Part shown: positions 1-8,959 of the stretch, in pieces
How the letters are laid out: each line of letters begins with the position of its first letter
How positions within the stretch are numbered: the stretch's first letter is position 1
Source: Natronomonas gomsonensis
Lineage (GTDB): Archaea > Halobacteriota > Halobacteria > Halobacteriales > Haloarculaceae
Reading direction: 5' to 3'
Assembly: GCF_013391635.1 (NCBI RefSeq)
Contig: NZ_JACAWU010000002.1
Location: forward strand, 1,178,001 to 1,242,000
Length of the DNA: 64,000 nucleotides
Notes under the pieces: model-generated
Databases searched by the model: none
Told to the model about the DNA's origin: nothing
The model's input: only the letters and a program-made list of their open reading frames with translations
Made by a program: the position numbers and the translations under genes

Positions 1-533
1 CGGAGACGCCCGTGTATCGCCGCTTTGGACAACGGGTACTTGATTATCTGACGCTCGGCTCCTCTGGGGAGAACTTGACGGACACCCAAAGTGGGTTTCG
101 GGCGTTCTCACCCGACGCCGTTGCGGAGTTGAATATCCGCACCGACGGAATGGGCGTCGAAAGCGAGATGATCGGGCAGGCCTCCGAGAACGGACTGGAC
201 ATCGAAGAAGTGCCGATCGATGTCCGGTATGAAGAGGTGGACGGCCAGACCCACAATCCGTTGCGTCACGGGTTGGGCGTTGCGGTGTTCCTGACGCAGT
301 TGATCCGTGACCGACATCCGTTACTGTTCTTTGCGGTGCCCGGATTGGCCTTATTGACGATGGGTGGGTTGGTGATGACTCATGCTGCATGGCTGTATCA
401 GACGACGGGTGCGTTTCACCAATGGCGTGTCACGATCAGCGGATTCACCATCCTACTGGGTACGATTGGCCTGTTCTGTGGGCTGGTGTTGAGTCAGGTG
501 CAGAATATGATCGCTGGCCTTGACGGTGAGTAA
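1..533 (+). CDS. Family 2 glycosyltransferase, C-terminal part (5' end outside window)
   Basis: The reading frame is open from the first complete codon at position 3, so the GTG at 12 is unlikely to be the true start and the gene begins upstream. The visible part has the late GT2 region of archaeal dolichyl-phosphate sugar synthases (a DTQSGFRAF motif near the start), then a VPIDVRYE strand. It ends with two hydrophobic segments separated by a short loop (about residues 103-125 and 139-163 of the visible part), the usual C-terminal membrane pair of this family. Such enzymes move a sugar from a nucleotide sugar to a polyprenyl phosphate on the cytoplasmic face. wecB follows 2 bp after the stop, so it probably heads a glycan operon. 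The exact sugar cannot be inferred. Confidence 0.85.
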   Translation, partial: ETPVYRRFGQRVLDYLTLGSSGENLTDTQSGFRAFSPDAVAELNIRTDGMGVESEMIGQASENGLDIEEVPIDVRYEEVDGQTHNPLRHGLGVAVFLTQLIRDRHPLLFFAVPGLALLTMGGLVMTHAAWLYQTTGAFHQWRVTISGFTILLGTIGLFCGLVLSQVQNMIAGLDGE

Positions 534-535
534 AT

Positions 536-1645
536 TTGAATCAGAACGACACACAACTCGCGTTCGTGTTGGGGACTCGGCCGGAAATTATCAAGATGGC
601 GCCGCTCATTCGGGAATGCGAGCAGAGAGACCAGCCATTCGTCCTCATCCACACCGGCCAGCATTATTCCGACTCGCTGGATTCGGTGTTCTTCGACCAA
701 CTGGAGCTTCCGACGCCCGACTATCATCTCGGGGTTGGATCTGCCTCTCATGGTGAACAGACCGGAACGATGGTCATTCAAATCGAGGAGGTGTTGCTTG
801 AAGTTGAGCCGAGTGTGGTGTTCGTCCAAGGCGATACGAACTCCGTGCTTGCGAGCGCGATCGCAGGTAGCAAACTTGACTGTGAACTAGCCCACGTCGA
901 GGCAGGGCTCCGAAGCTTCGATCGAGACATGCCAGAGGAGACGAATCGCGTCGTTGCCGACCACGTCTCGGATTATCTCTTCGCACCGACAGAGCAGAGT
1001 CGAGAGTACTTGCTTGATGAGGGCCGTCCTGAGGAAGATATCTACGTGACCGGCAATACCGTCGTTGACGCGCTTTATCAAAACCGCGAACTTGCACGCG
1101 AGAAGAGTGACGTGTTTGCGGAATTGGATATGGTTAATGAAGAGTACTTCCTCATGACGGCCCACCGTGCAGAGAACGTTGATGATGAAGGTCGGTTCCG
1201 TGAGTTACTATCTGGTGTTGCAAAGGCTGCAGAGACTCACGGTGCCACCGTTATTTATCCGATACACCCACGGGCGCGAAATCAGCTTGATGAATTCGCT
1301 ATCGACGTGTCTGAACGGATTCGCCTTACGGAACCACAGGAGTATCTTGATTTCCTCCGATTAGAGGCAGATGCAAATCTTATACTTACCGACTCCGGAG
1401 GGGTGCAGGAAGAAGCGTGTGTACTCCGTGTTCCCTGCGTGACACTTCGTGATAATACGGAGCGGCCAGAGACGTTGGATGTAGGGGCGAACCGACTGAG
1501 TGGGACTGCCCCGGAATCAATTCAAGAAGAGGCCAGAAGGATGCTCTCAAAACCCACTGAGTGGGCAAATCCGTTCGGTGATGGAAAAGCAGCAGCGGAG
1601 ATGCTCGATATTGTGGCGAAGCAACCGCAGCAGGTGAAACAATGA
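536..1645 (+). CDS. wecB: UDP-N-acetylglucosamine 2-epimerase (non-hydrolysing)
   Basis: Interconverts UDP-GlcNAc and UDP-ManNAc in the cytoplasm. At 369 residues it has the normal family length and all the hallmarks: GTRPEIIKMAP at residues 13-23, QGDTNS, the HVEAGLRSFD segment, MPEETNR, TAHRAEN, and DSGGVQEEA near the C-terminus. The start is a TTG just after the stop of the preceding glycosyltransferase gene. No in-frame ATG precedes the GTRPE motif closely enough to serve, so TTG is the likely start. The stop overlaps the wecC start as ATGA, so the two are translationally coupled. This predicts that UDP-ManNAc is made to be oxidised by the next enzyme. Confidence 0.95.
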   Translation: MNQNDTQLAFVLGTRPEIIKMAPLIRECEQRDQPFVLIHTGQHYSDSLDSVFFDQLELPTPDYHLGVGSASHGEQTGTMVIQIEEVLLEVEPSVVFVQGDTNSVLASAIAGSKLDCELAHVEAGLRSFDRDMPEETNRVVADHVSDYLFAPTEQSREYLLDEGRPEEDIYVTGNTVVDALYQNRELAREKSDVFAELDMVNEEYFLMTAHRAENVDDEGRFRELLSGVAKAAETHGATVIYPIHPRARNQLDEFAIDVSERIRLTEPQEYLDFLRLEADANLILTDSGGVQEEACVLRVPCVTLRDNTERPETLDVGANRLSGTAPESIQEEARRMLSKPTEWANPFGDGKAAAEMLDIVAKQPQQVKQ

Positions 1646-2943
1646 GTTCAGTTTGTGTACATGGATTAGGCTATATTGGCCTTCCGACGGCGGCGATGCT
1701 CGCTAACTACGACCACGATGTCTACGGGTATGATGCCAGCAAGGAGGTGACAGAACAGCTACGTGGTGGTGAAGTACATCTTGATGAGCCCGGCCTTCGA
1801 GCGTTTGTGACGCAAGCTTTGGAGTCTGGGCAGTTAAATATCGTCGAAGAAGTCGTTGAGGCAAAGTACCACGTCATCTGCGTTCCGACGCCGTTCGACG
1901 AGGAATCAAAGGAGGCTGATTTGAATTACGTTCGGCAAGCAGGGAAGGCGGTTGGCCCACATCTCCGATCGGGCGATACGGTCATTCTGGAGTCGACAGT
2001 ACCGCCTGGCACAACGTTCAACGAACTCAAACCCGTGCTTGAAGAATCCGGACTAGCTGCTGGCAAAGACTTCGCGCTGGTCCATTGCCCTGAGACGGTT
2101 CTACCCGGTAACATCATTACTGAACTCCGCCAGAACAACCGGATTATCGGTGGTGTAAACGGCGTTTCGACTGAAGCCGCTGTTCGGTTGTACAGGTCGT
2201 TTGTTGAAGGCGATATTCGGACAACTGAAGACGCGACGACCGCCGAGTTCGTGAAGTTGATTCAGAACACATTTCGGGACACAAATATTGCCCTCGCCAA
2301 CGAGATTGCGAAGTTAGCAGCTGACTACGATATCGACTCTCGCGAGGCCATCGAGATGGCGAACACGCACCCACGGGTCGAAATTCACCAGCCGGGACCG
2401 GGTGTCGGTGGTCACTGTCTTCCGATCGACCCCTGGTTCCTCGGGTACGGATCCGACCAACTCGACCTAATCGAGACCGCACGGGAGATCAACGACGGGA
2501 TGGCCTGCCACATCGTCGACATCCTCCGTGAGGAACTGGGGACGCTGGACGGCCGACAGATCGCTTTGCTCGGCGTTGCTTACAAGGGGAACGTCGGCGA
2601 CGTGAGACAGAGTCCGGCGCTCGACCTCGCTGCCGAACTCCAGCAAGCAGCCGCCGACCAGTCGCAACTGACGGCTGACGGCGGAAACCAGTTAGGCGGC
2701 GATGGCGTCGACATCAGGATGCACGATCCCCACGTCGATGATCAGGTACTCGATCTCGTGGGGTTCGACGAAGCCGTCACCGGAGCCGACGCCGTCGTAA
2801 TCACGACCGATCACGACGAATTCGCCGAGTTGGAGCCGGCACCGGTGCTCAACTCGATGACCGGCGACCTGCTCGTCGATACGAAGGCTATCCTTCCCGA
2901 GCGCGAGTGGATATCAGAAGGGTTCTCACTGCGGCGCATCTGA
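1642..2943 (+). CDS. wecC: UDP-N-acetyl-D-mannosamine dehydrogenase (UDP-ManNAcA synthesis)
   Basis: A nucleotide-sugar 6-dehydrogenase of the UDP-Glc/GDP-Man family. It has an N-terminal Rossmann motif GLGYIGLPTAA (about residues 9-19), STVPPGTT, the NTFRDTNIALANE helix, and the catalytic segment GVGGHCLPIDP with Cys at about residue 259. The C-terminal UDP-binding domain shows GVAYKGNVGDVRQSP. Pairing with wecB makes UDP-ManNAc the likely substrate and UDP-ManNAcA the product, a uronic acid often found in archaeal N-glycans. The start ATG overlaps the wecB stop. An insertion rich in Q, A and D around residues 333-355 is unusual but keeps the frame. Substrate choice is inferred from the neighbour. 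Confidence 0.93.
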   Translation: MSSVCVHGLGYIGLPTAAMLANYDHDVYGYDASKEVTEQLRGGEVHLDEPGLRAFVTQALESGQLNIVEEVVEAKYHVICVPTPFDEESKEADLNYVRQAGKAVGPHLRSGDTVILESTVPPGTTFNELKPVLEESGLAAGKDFALVHCPETVLPGNIITELRQNNRIIGGVNGVSTEAAVRLYRSFVEGDIRTTEDATTAEFVKLIQNTFRDTNIALANEIAKLAADYDIDSREAIEMANTHPRVEIHQPGPGVGGHCLPIDPWFLGYGSDQLDLIETAREINDGMACHIVDILREELGTLDGRQIALLGVAYKGNVGDVRQSPALDLAAELQQAAADQSQLTADGGNQLGGDGVDIRMHDPHVDDQVLDLVGFDEAVTGADAVVITTDHDEFAELEPAPVLNSMTGDLLVDTKAILPEREWISEGFSLRRI

Positions 2944-2951
2944 GCACGACC

Positions 2952-3995
2952 ATGGCACTGTCGACGACCGGATGGATCGATCTCGCGAGTCCGTCACATC
3001 CGTTCTTCTTTCACGCCCTCGCCGACGAGATCCCCGACGTAACATTTCGGACGACCGTTCGCAACAAGACGGAGACAGTCGATCTGGCCGAAGAGGTCGG
3101 ATTCGACTACACCGTTATCGGCAGGGACTTCGACAACCCCCTGCTGAGGAAAGTCGGGATTCCGCTTCGGACGGGCCAGCTCGCGTTGTCCGCACCCACG
3201 GCCGACGTCTCGCTGTCGTCCCGAAACGCGATGTGTATCTTGGCATCGAAGACCCGCGGAATCCCCTCGATACACTTCACGGACAATGACATCACTGCCC
3301 ACGTGGACGGACTCAGGTACGAGAAACTGTACAACCGGCTGGAAGCGATGGCGACCCACAACGTCGTTCCGTCCTCCTTCGAGATCGACGAGCTGGTGAA
3401 ACGCGGGGCCGATCCCGGGAGTATCCACACCTACGACGGGTACAAGGAGGACATCTATATTGCCGACTTCGACCCCGATCCGTCGTTCACCGACCAATTT
3501 CCCTTTGAGGAGTACATCGTGATTCGGCCCGAGGCGCTCGACGCCGCCTACGTAGACGCCGAGCACTCACTGGTCCCGGACCTTCTCAGGGGAGCCACCG
3601 AGCGAGACATACCGGTCGTGTATCTCCCCCGTGGCCGCGGTGACGAGGCTCACGCTCATCCGTACGACGAGACGCAGGTGTACGTCCCCGAAGGCGCACT
3701 GAACGGGCTCCAGTTGGCGTGGCACTGTCGCTGTATGCTCACCGGATCGGGGACGATGGCACGTGAGGCGGCCTGCATGGAGAAGCCAGCCGTCTCCTTC
3801 TTCCCGAACACGCTGCTGTCGGTCGACCAAGAAATGGAGGCCCAGGGCCGGATATTCCACTCCCGAGAGCCTGCCACAATTCTCAATTACGTCGACGGTC
3901 TCGGTGACGCGGACGTGTCACCGGATCGAACCCGGTCCCGAGCTGTTCGAGATCAAGTCGTCGAGCTAGTCGGAGAACTCATTGATGGCGAGTGA
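2952..3995 (+). CDS. DUF354 family protein (GT-B-like, polysaccharide locus)
   Basis: Begins WIDLASPSHPFFFHAL, which matches the conserved WIDLxxxxH start of the archaeal DUF354 family, related in fold to nucleotide-sugar epimerases and GT-B transferases. I chose the ATG at 2952. The open frame starts 45 bp earlier inside wecC, but those residues do not belong to the family. Other family-like segments are FTDNDI, GYKEDIYIADF and, near the C-terminus, LTGSGTMAREAACMEKPAV, which resembles the sugar-nucleotide site of epimerases and GT-B enzymes. The product is soluble, with about 347 residues. The next gene overlaps its end. Its reaction is unknown; a role in using or modifying the ManNAcA-type sugar is inference from position. 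Confidence 0.82.
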   Translation: MALSTTGWIDLASPSHPFFFHALADEIPDVTFRTTVRNKTETVDLAEEVGFDYTVIGRDFDNPLLRKVGIPLRTGQLALSAPTADVSLSSRNAMCILASKTRGIPSIHFTDNDITAHVDGLRYEKLYNRLEAMATHNVVPSSFEIDELVKRGADPGSIHTYDGYKEDIYIADFDPDPSFTDQFPFEEYIVIRPEALDAAYVDAEHSLVPDLLRGATERDIPVVYLPRGRGDEAHAHPYDETQVYVPEGALNGLQLAWHCRCMLTGSGTMAREAACMEKPAVSFFPNTLLSVDQEMEAQGRIFHSREPATILNYVDGLGDADVSPDRTRSRAVRDQVVELVGELIDGE

Positions 3996-5178
3996 CTGGA
4001 CTGACGACGCGGGGGCGAGCCCGGGGGTGGTCTGTGACGACTGTCTGGCGTGGGCCCGTGAGCGTGACTACGCCGGGTACGATCCCTACGACGGGTTGAA
4101 CAGTACGATCGTAGACTCACTGACGAACAACTGGCTGACGCGGTTAGTCGGGCTTCACGCGGTGCACAAGTCACCGGTAAACCTTCGGCCTCTACTCGGG
4201 GTGCCAGCCGAGCGGAATCCAAAAGGAATCGCCCTGTTCGCGATGGCGTACCTGAACCGGTATCGGGAGACGGGTGATGCTGTCGAGAAAGAGCGAGCGG
4301 AGTCCCTCCTCCGCTGGCTCAACGAAAATCGGTCGTCGGAGTACGACTTGGCTGCGTGGGGATACAACTTCGACTGGCAGAACGGACGTAAGTTCTTCCT
4401 GCCGGAGTATCATCCGTCCATCGTTGTGACCGTCTTCGGCGGTCGGGCGTTCCTTGACTATTACGAGACGACCGGCGAATCCTGGGCTCTGAAGACGGCA
4501 CAGTCGGCCGCCTCGTTCATCAGGGAACACATCAACCGCGAGCGAGTCGACGGATTCGATGTGTTCACCTACACACCTCACGATTCGTTTGTCCTGATAA
4601 ATACGAACGCGCTCGCAGCCGGGTTCTTCTATCGGCTCGCACCCCACAGGGACTCGGGCGAACTCTTCGAACGGGCCACTGAGTTGTTCGAGTTCGTCGT
4701 CGACGCGCAGGCAGATAGCGGCGGCTGGTACTACGCGATGCCGGCGACCGAGTCGCATCTGACCCACGACAACTTCCACACCGGATTCGTCCTCGAAAGC
4801 CTCCATGACTACGCGATGGACCACCCGACCGACCATCCTTCTCGGGACGCCTACGAGACAGGCCTCCGGTTCTACCGTGACAATCTGTTCGACGAGAACG
4901 GTGCGCCGCGGTTCGAAGCCGACAGGCGCTACCCTTACGACGTACACGCCGCCGCACAGGCGATACTCACGTTCGCTCAACGCGATCTCGGTCGGGACCG
5001 TGAGATGGCACGGACAGTGTACGAGTGGACGACAGCGAACCTACTCGACGACGACGGGTACTTCCACCGACGGGTCGGCCGAGTCCTCACGGACAGAACC
5101 CCTTACATGCGCTGGAGCCAGGCGTGGATGTGTCGGGCGCTCTCGGCGCTCAGCCTACGTGAGTCCGAAGGTGCCTGA
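3985..5178 (+). CDS. Alpha/alpha-barrel protein of glycan loci, function unknown
   Basis: A soluble protein of about 397 residues rich in repeated paired helices with many aromatic residues (WGYNFDWQNGRKFF, GGWYYAMPATESHLTHDNFHTGF, MRWSQAWM). This looks like a six-hairpin alpha/alpha toroid, the fold of several polysaccharide-active enzymes. I chose the ATG at 3985 over the TTG one codon earlier. It overlaps the end of the DUF354 gene, so the two are probably coupled. Haloarchaeal relatives are often labelled antibiotic ABC transporter permease, but there are no membrane segments here, so that name is not supported. Catalytic residues cannot be assigned. The end overlaps the convergent propeller gene by 29 bp. 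Confidence 0.7.
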   Translation: MASDWTDDAGASPGVVCDDCLAWARERDYAGYDPYDGLNSTIVDSLTNNWLTRLVGLHAVHKSPVNLRPLLGVPAERNPKGIALFAMAYLNRYRETGDAVEKERAESLLRWLNENRSSEYDLAAWGYNFDWQNGRKFFLPEYHPSIVVTVFGGRAFLDYYETTGESWALKTAQSAASFIREHINRERVDGFDVFTYTPHDSFVLINTNALAAGFFYRLAPHRDSGELFERATELFEFVVDAQADSGGWYYAMPATESHLTHDNFHTGFVLESLHDYAMDHPTDHPSRDAYETGLRFYRDNLFDENGAPRFEADRRYPYDVHAAAQAILTFAQRDLGRDREMARTVYEWTTANLLDDDGYFHRRVGRVLTDRTPYMRWSQAWMCRALSALSLRESEGA

Positions 5179-6223
5179 CCGGGACGTTCCGGATTGTTCC
5201 GCTGTCCGTGTCCGTGTTGTACGGATTGACGAACAGCCCACGGTCGGCATCGGCCGCGAGGAACACGTAGGCGTTAGTGTCGAATACGCTTGCCAAGGGT
5301 GAAGACGCTCTGTCGTATGTTGCAAGCGTCTGCCAAGTGTCGAAGTCATCAGCGGTTGACCCGTGAAGGACGCAGGCGGAGTGTCGGGGGGCTGTTGCCG
5401 GCTCGATTGCAGTCGAGAAGAACACGTGGTACTGACCGTCCAGTTCCACGGTCTCAGCGAAATACACCGGGCTTGTCACCGTATGTAGCGTCTCGACGGA
5501 CGGCTTGTTCGCGCCGACCTGATCTCGCTCCAGTCGGAGCAGGCGGTTCTTCCTACTGTACGGACAGTCCATCCCCCAGAGTACGGCATCGGGCGTAAAC
5601 GCCACGTCGACGGCCCGCCACATCTGGCTCCCGATTCCGACGGTTTCGAGACCGTCCTCCGTCAACCGACCGATCATCGACTCGTTGTCGCCATCGCCGG
5701 TCGTCACCCAGCGGTCACCGGTAAACGGGTCGATGGTGACGGCGTGGACGTGCCGCGCGGCAGGCGTCGCAGCCGTTTTCCACGTCTCTCCCCCGTCCAC
5801 GCTCTGCAGGACGCGGGGTCGCATGTCGTCGTTGAGGGGATATTCGCCGAGGTACAAATTATCGTCGTCCACACACAACCCGGTTGGCAGTATTCCCATC
5901 GGCCCGGATGACCGCGGAAACCGGCGGATACGTACCCACGTGTCGCCGCCGTCGGTGCTACGGAAGAGACAGTCCCCACGTGTCGCGTAGAGTTCGTCGT
6001 CACCTACCGGCCACACGTTCGTCGTCGGGAAGGTACCGAACAGTCGTTGGAGGACGGCTTTACTCGCGCAGTTGGTCTGAAGGACACGAGACATGGACCG
6101 GCCACGCACACCGACATCGGGGAGTCGGCCGATCCGTCGAATGTCCCGAGGGTCTGCTCCGGCGAACACCGACGCACATCCCGAGGCGTAGAGTGTCCCC
6201 TGCGATATTCCGCCGAGTTTCAC
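5150..6223 (-). CDS. Asp-box (BNR) beta-propeller protein
   Basis: A 357-residue protein with at least two clear Asp-box repeats, FRSTDGGDTW and LQSVDGGETW, spaced by one propeller blade, plus further degenerate blades (HAVTIDPFTGDRW, AVDVAFTPDAVLWGMD). Asp-box propellers occur in sialidases and in many non-enzymatic surface or carbohydrate-binding proteins. I see no signal peptide, so whether it works inside or outside the cell is open. It is the only gene of this part on the minus strand and converges on the barrel gene with a 29-bp overlap. A sialidase catalytic arginine triad is not evident, so I call no enzyme activity. Confidence 0.7.
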   Translation of the reverse strand: MKLGGISQGTLYASGCASVFAGADPRDIRRIGRLPDVGVRGRSMSRVLQTNCASKAVLQRLFGTFPTTNVWPVGDDELYATRGDCLFRSTDGGDTWVRIRRFPRSSGPMGILPTGLCVDDDNLYLGEYPLNDDMRPRVLQSVDGGETWKTAATPAARHVHAVTIDPFTGDRWVTTGDGDNESMIGRLTEDGLETVGIGSQMWRAVDVAFTPDAVLWGMDCPYSRKNRLLRLERDQVGANKPSVETLHTVTSPVYFAETVELDGQYHVFFSTAIEPATAPRHSACVLHGSTADDFDTWQTLATYDRASSPLASVFDTNAYVFLAADADRGLFVNPYNTDTDSGTIRNVPVRHLRTHVG

Positions 6224-6299
6224 AGTCGGTACACCTCTAGGAGACTGTTAAATCGTTTGCAACCGGCTGTCCAGTACCCACGGAAGAATCGAAGTGACA

Positions 6300-6310
6300 A
6301 CATATATTGG
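6300..6310 (+). promoter_or_regulatory. TATA-like promoter element of the sulfatase-fold gene
   Basis: The sequence acatatattgg is centred about 29 nt before the ATG at 6334. That spacing would put the transcription start at or next to the start codon, the usual haloarchaeal leaderless arrangement. Confidence 0.5.
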
Positions 6311-6333
6311 ACCGTCAGTCCAAACCGCTGACA

Positions 6334-7707
6334 ATGCCCGACCTCCCGAATATTCTCTTTCTCGTTCTGGATTCGCTACGGACGGACCGGGTGTCCTGTT
6401 ACGGCCACGACCGGGATACGACGCCCACTCTGGACGCGTTCGGGACGGATGCAACGAGGTACACAAACGCGTACACTCCGGCCCCGTGGACGCTCCCAAC
6501 GCATACGTCGCTTTTCACCGGCCTCTTTCCGTCCGAACACGGTATCACCAACGCCTTTCCCGACAGCAACCTTCGGCTCTCATCGGAGATTCCGACGCTC
6601 GCGGAGAAGCTTCGAGATGATGGCTACCGGACCGCGGGATTCTCGAACAACCCATGGGTCGGAAAGACCTCAGGTCTCGACAGGGGGTTTGAGGACTACG
6701 TCGAGTGGAATCTCGAGATTGGGGCGGAGACCACCCCGGAGATACACGACCGAACCGACCGCCTCGTCTCGCGGTTCCACTCATGGGTTGGGCACGCAGC
6801 CCGCCAGCCGGTTTACATTCTCAAGCGCCCCTTCTTCACCGACTCGCTGACACGACGCGCGACCTCGTGGATTGAAGCGACTGCTGACTCCCAGCCGTGG
6901 TTCTGTTTTATGAATCTAATGGAGGCGCATAGTCCCTACTTTCCCCGCAAGTGGGCGTTCAGAGAGTTAGGGCTAGAGACGCCCGGACCAGTCGAGCCGC
7001 GGATTCTGAACACGAAACTTCTAGCCTACGTCATGGGGAAGGCCGACCTTGACCCCGAGACCCGAGAGCGGGTGATGGAATTCTACGATGCGAGCCTCCG
7101 TTACCAAGATCGGAAGGTAGCGGAAATCCTCGACAGCCTCCGGGCGAACGACGCATACGATGACACGTTGATCGTCATCTGCTCGGACCACGGAAAGACG
7201 CTCGGGGGCTTCGACCGGTCGGAGAGCCCACCCCACTACCTCCGTGACATCAACACTCGGGTTCCGTTGCTCGTCAAAGCGCCCGGTCAGGAGGATGGCG
7301 ACGTGGTGGATAAACCGACCGAACTCGTCTCAACCCACGAGTACGCGCTTGACGGTGCGGCCAAGCCACTCCACGAGTACCAGCCCGCCCCCGACCACGC
7401 GCTGTTCGAGGACCACATCCCACACACTGGTCGGCAATCACCCGACGACGGCGTCACCTACTGGCGCGGGCTGGGGACCGCGGACGGGAAGTTCGTCCGG
7501 AGCGATACCGGCGAGCGGTTCCTGTTTGAGGGCCTGGGATTCGAGGAGCGAACCGTAGACGGTGTCGCTGAGTCCGAACTCGCCGAGGCGCTATCGGCTC
7601 GTGTTGGACGACTGGAGCGAATCGAAATCAGCGAGGACGGCAACCGAATGAACGACCTCGAAGACGACGTGCAGGCGCAACTGGAGGACTTGGGGTACAT
7701 GAAGTGA
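6334..7707 (+). CDS. Sulfatase/alkaline-phosphatase-fold protein without a formylglycine Cys
   Basis: Has the N-terminal metal motif of the superfamily (NILFLVLDSLRTD), a central APWTLPTHTSLFTG segment where sulfatases carry C/S-x-P-x-R, and the later SDHGKTLGG metal motif. At the nucleophile position I read Thr in a T-L-P-T-H context, so there is no Cys or Ser to convert to formylglycine. Thr is the nucleophile in the phosphoethanolamine and phosphoglycerol transferases of this fold, so a phospho-transferase or phosphatase role on glycan or lipid is plausible. The ATG at 6334 fits the TATA-like box; the upstream TTG at 6307 is ignored. It ends in the DLGYMK-type tail common in haloarchaeal members. 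457 residues, no membrane helix seen. Confidence 0.82.
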   Translation: MPDLPNILFLVLDSLRTDRVSCYGHDRDTTPTLDAFGTDATRYTNAYTPAPWTLPTHTSLFTGLFPSEHGITNAFPDSNLRLSSEIPTLAEKLRDDGYRTAGFSNNPWVGKTSGLDRGFEDYVEWNLEIGAETTPEIHDRTDRLVSRFHSWVGHAARQPVYILKRPFFTDSLTRRATSWIEATADSQPWFCFMNLMEAHSPYFPRKWAFRELGLETPGPVEPRILNTKLLAYVMGKADLDPETRERVMEFYDASLRYQDRKVAEILDSLRANDAYDDTLIVICSDHGKTLGGFDRSESPPHYLRDINTRVPLLVKAPGQEDGDVVDKPTELVSTHEYALDGAAKPLHEYQPAPDHALFEDHIPHTGRQSPDDGVTYWRGLGTADGKFVRSDTGERFLFEGLGFEERTVDGVAESELAEALSARVGRLERIEISEDGNRMNDLEDDVQAQLEDLGYMK

Positions 7708-7708
7708 G

Positions 7709-8785
7709 CTACCGCGTGGTATACTCGACGATCTCTCGCCAGTCTTCCCGCGCATTCTCGTAGGAGAATGACTGTCCGACGGGAATCGCGTTCGCACCGA
7801 GTCGCTCGTGAAGCGACGCGTCGATGAGCACACGCTCCATAGCGTCAGCGAAGGCCTCCGGAGTACGCTCCTCAACGAGCAACGCGTTCTCGCCGTCGTC
7901 AGCGATGTCCGGAATGTTTCCGATGCGTGGGGCGATACATGACAACCCCATCGCCATCGACTCGATCAGTGCGAGTCCGAGCGCCTCACGCTCCGAAGTC
8001 AGGACAAAGGTATCCGACCGGGTATAGTAGTCGGCTGGTTCGTCAACCCAGCCTGGTGTGTCGACAATGTCGGAGAGTTCTGCCGAGTGAATTTTCGCTT
8101 CTATCGATTCCGTTAGGTCTCCCGAGCCGAGGATTGCCGCTCGAATATTGTACCCCCGCCGATTGAGTTCATCCACCGCATCGACGAATAGCCCTGGCGC
8201 TTTTTCCGGTGAAAATCGACCCGACCAGACAAAATCGTACTCGGACTCTGCCGCTCCACGTTTCGGGTCGTATACGTCTGTTTCGATGGCGTTCGTCAGA
8301 ATAAACACTGACTCGGCGGGGACTCCGTAGTCCACGAGCTGTTGCCGGTGACGGCTCCCCAGTACTGAAATCGAGTCGAAGCGAGGGAACGCGAACCGCG
8401 GTCCCCACCCGTACCACGCGTGTGCGTGGACATCCAAGTCCGCGCCCAAAACCCCGAGATGCGTCGGTGTGTTAGAGACGCCACCGGCCACGAGTGCCAT
8501 GAGGCCGTAGGGTACCAGCGAGAACGAGACCACGAGGTCGTAGTCGTTCGTGAGCACCTCGCGGAGCGCATATAGAAACATCAACCCGATTCCGAGCAGT
8601 CGGATTCCCACCGACGGAACGATCTTGTAGTCGATATCGACGGATTCGTTCGGTGTGAGACAGACCATTGTGGTCTGCCCGGCCACGTCAGCGAGTGGTC
8701 CGATGTGTCTCTCGACTTTCTTTTGGTTCGAGTGCTCGGATACGACGAGCACCTCTTTCTCCGCGCACAGCCTGGCTTCTTCCAC
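7709..8785 (-). CDS. Family 4 glycosyltransferase
   Basis: A GT-B enzyme of 358 residues. The C-terminal half carries the GT4 signature: VWSGRFSPEKAPGLFVDAV, then ILGSGDL, and the donor-site E-x7-E block TSEREALGLALIESMAMGLSCIA followed by GNIPDI. The N-terminal half is a typical acceptor domain with one amphipathic or hydrophobic segment (about residues 62-80). It would transfer a sugar from a nucleotide donor to the growing lipid-linked glycan on the cytoplasmic side. It lies back to back with the following sulfatase-like gene and converges on the preceding one with a 1-bp gap. The sugar is not predictable. Confidence 0.9.
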   Translation of the reverse strand: MEEARLCAEKEVLVVSEHSNQKKVERHIGPLADVAGQTTMVCLTPNESVDIDYKIVPSVGIRLLGIGLMFLYALREVLTNDYDLVVSFSLVPYGLMALVAGGVSNTPTHLGVLGADLDVHAHAWYGWGPRFAFPRFDSISVLGSRHRQQLVDYGVPAESVFILTNAIETDVYDPKRGAAESEYDFVWSGRFSPEKAPGLFVDAVDELNRRGYNIRAAILGSGDLTESIEAKIHSAELSDIVDTPGWVDEPADYYTRSDTFVLTSEREALGLALIESMAMGLSCIAPRIGNIPDIADDGENALLVEERTPEAFADAMERVLIDASLHERLGANAIPVGQSFSYENAREDWREIVEYTTR

Positions 8786-8959
8786 GGTAATTAGGATATC
8801 GGTGCCGCCCTGAATGTTGAGTACTCCGGTTTCGGTCGGCGTAACTCGACCCAGCTACCTGAGAGGCCTCGATATCAGTCCAGACCCGTGCTAGTGTTCC
8901 CTACAAATTGAAGACCCCAATCGAATGATTGAATATCAGCCCTCGCAGGCCAGTTAACA

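Noticed and set aside
3982-3984. TTG start one codon before the ATG of the barrel gene
   Set aside because: The adjacent ATG is the better start and nothing is gained by one extra residue.
4192-4980. 262-codon minus-strand open frame
   Set aside because: It lies wholly inside the well-supported barrel gene on the plus strand; in GC-rich haloarchaeal DNA antisense frames stay open by codon bias.
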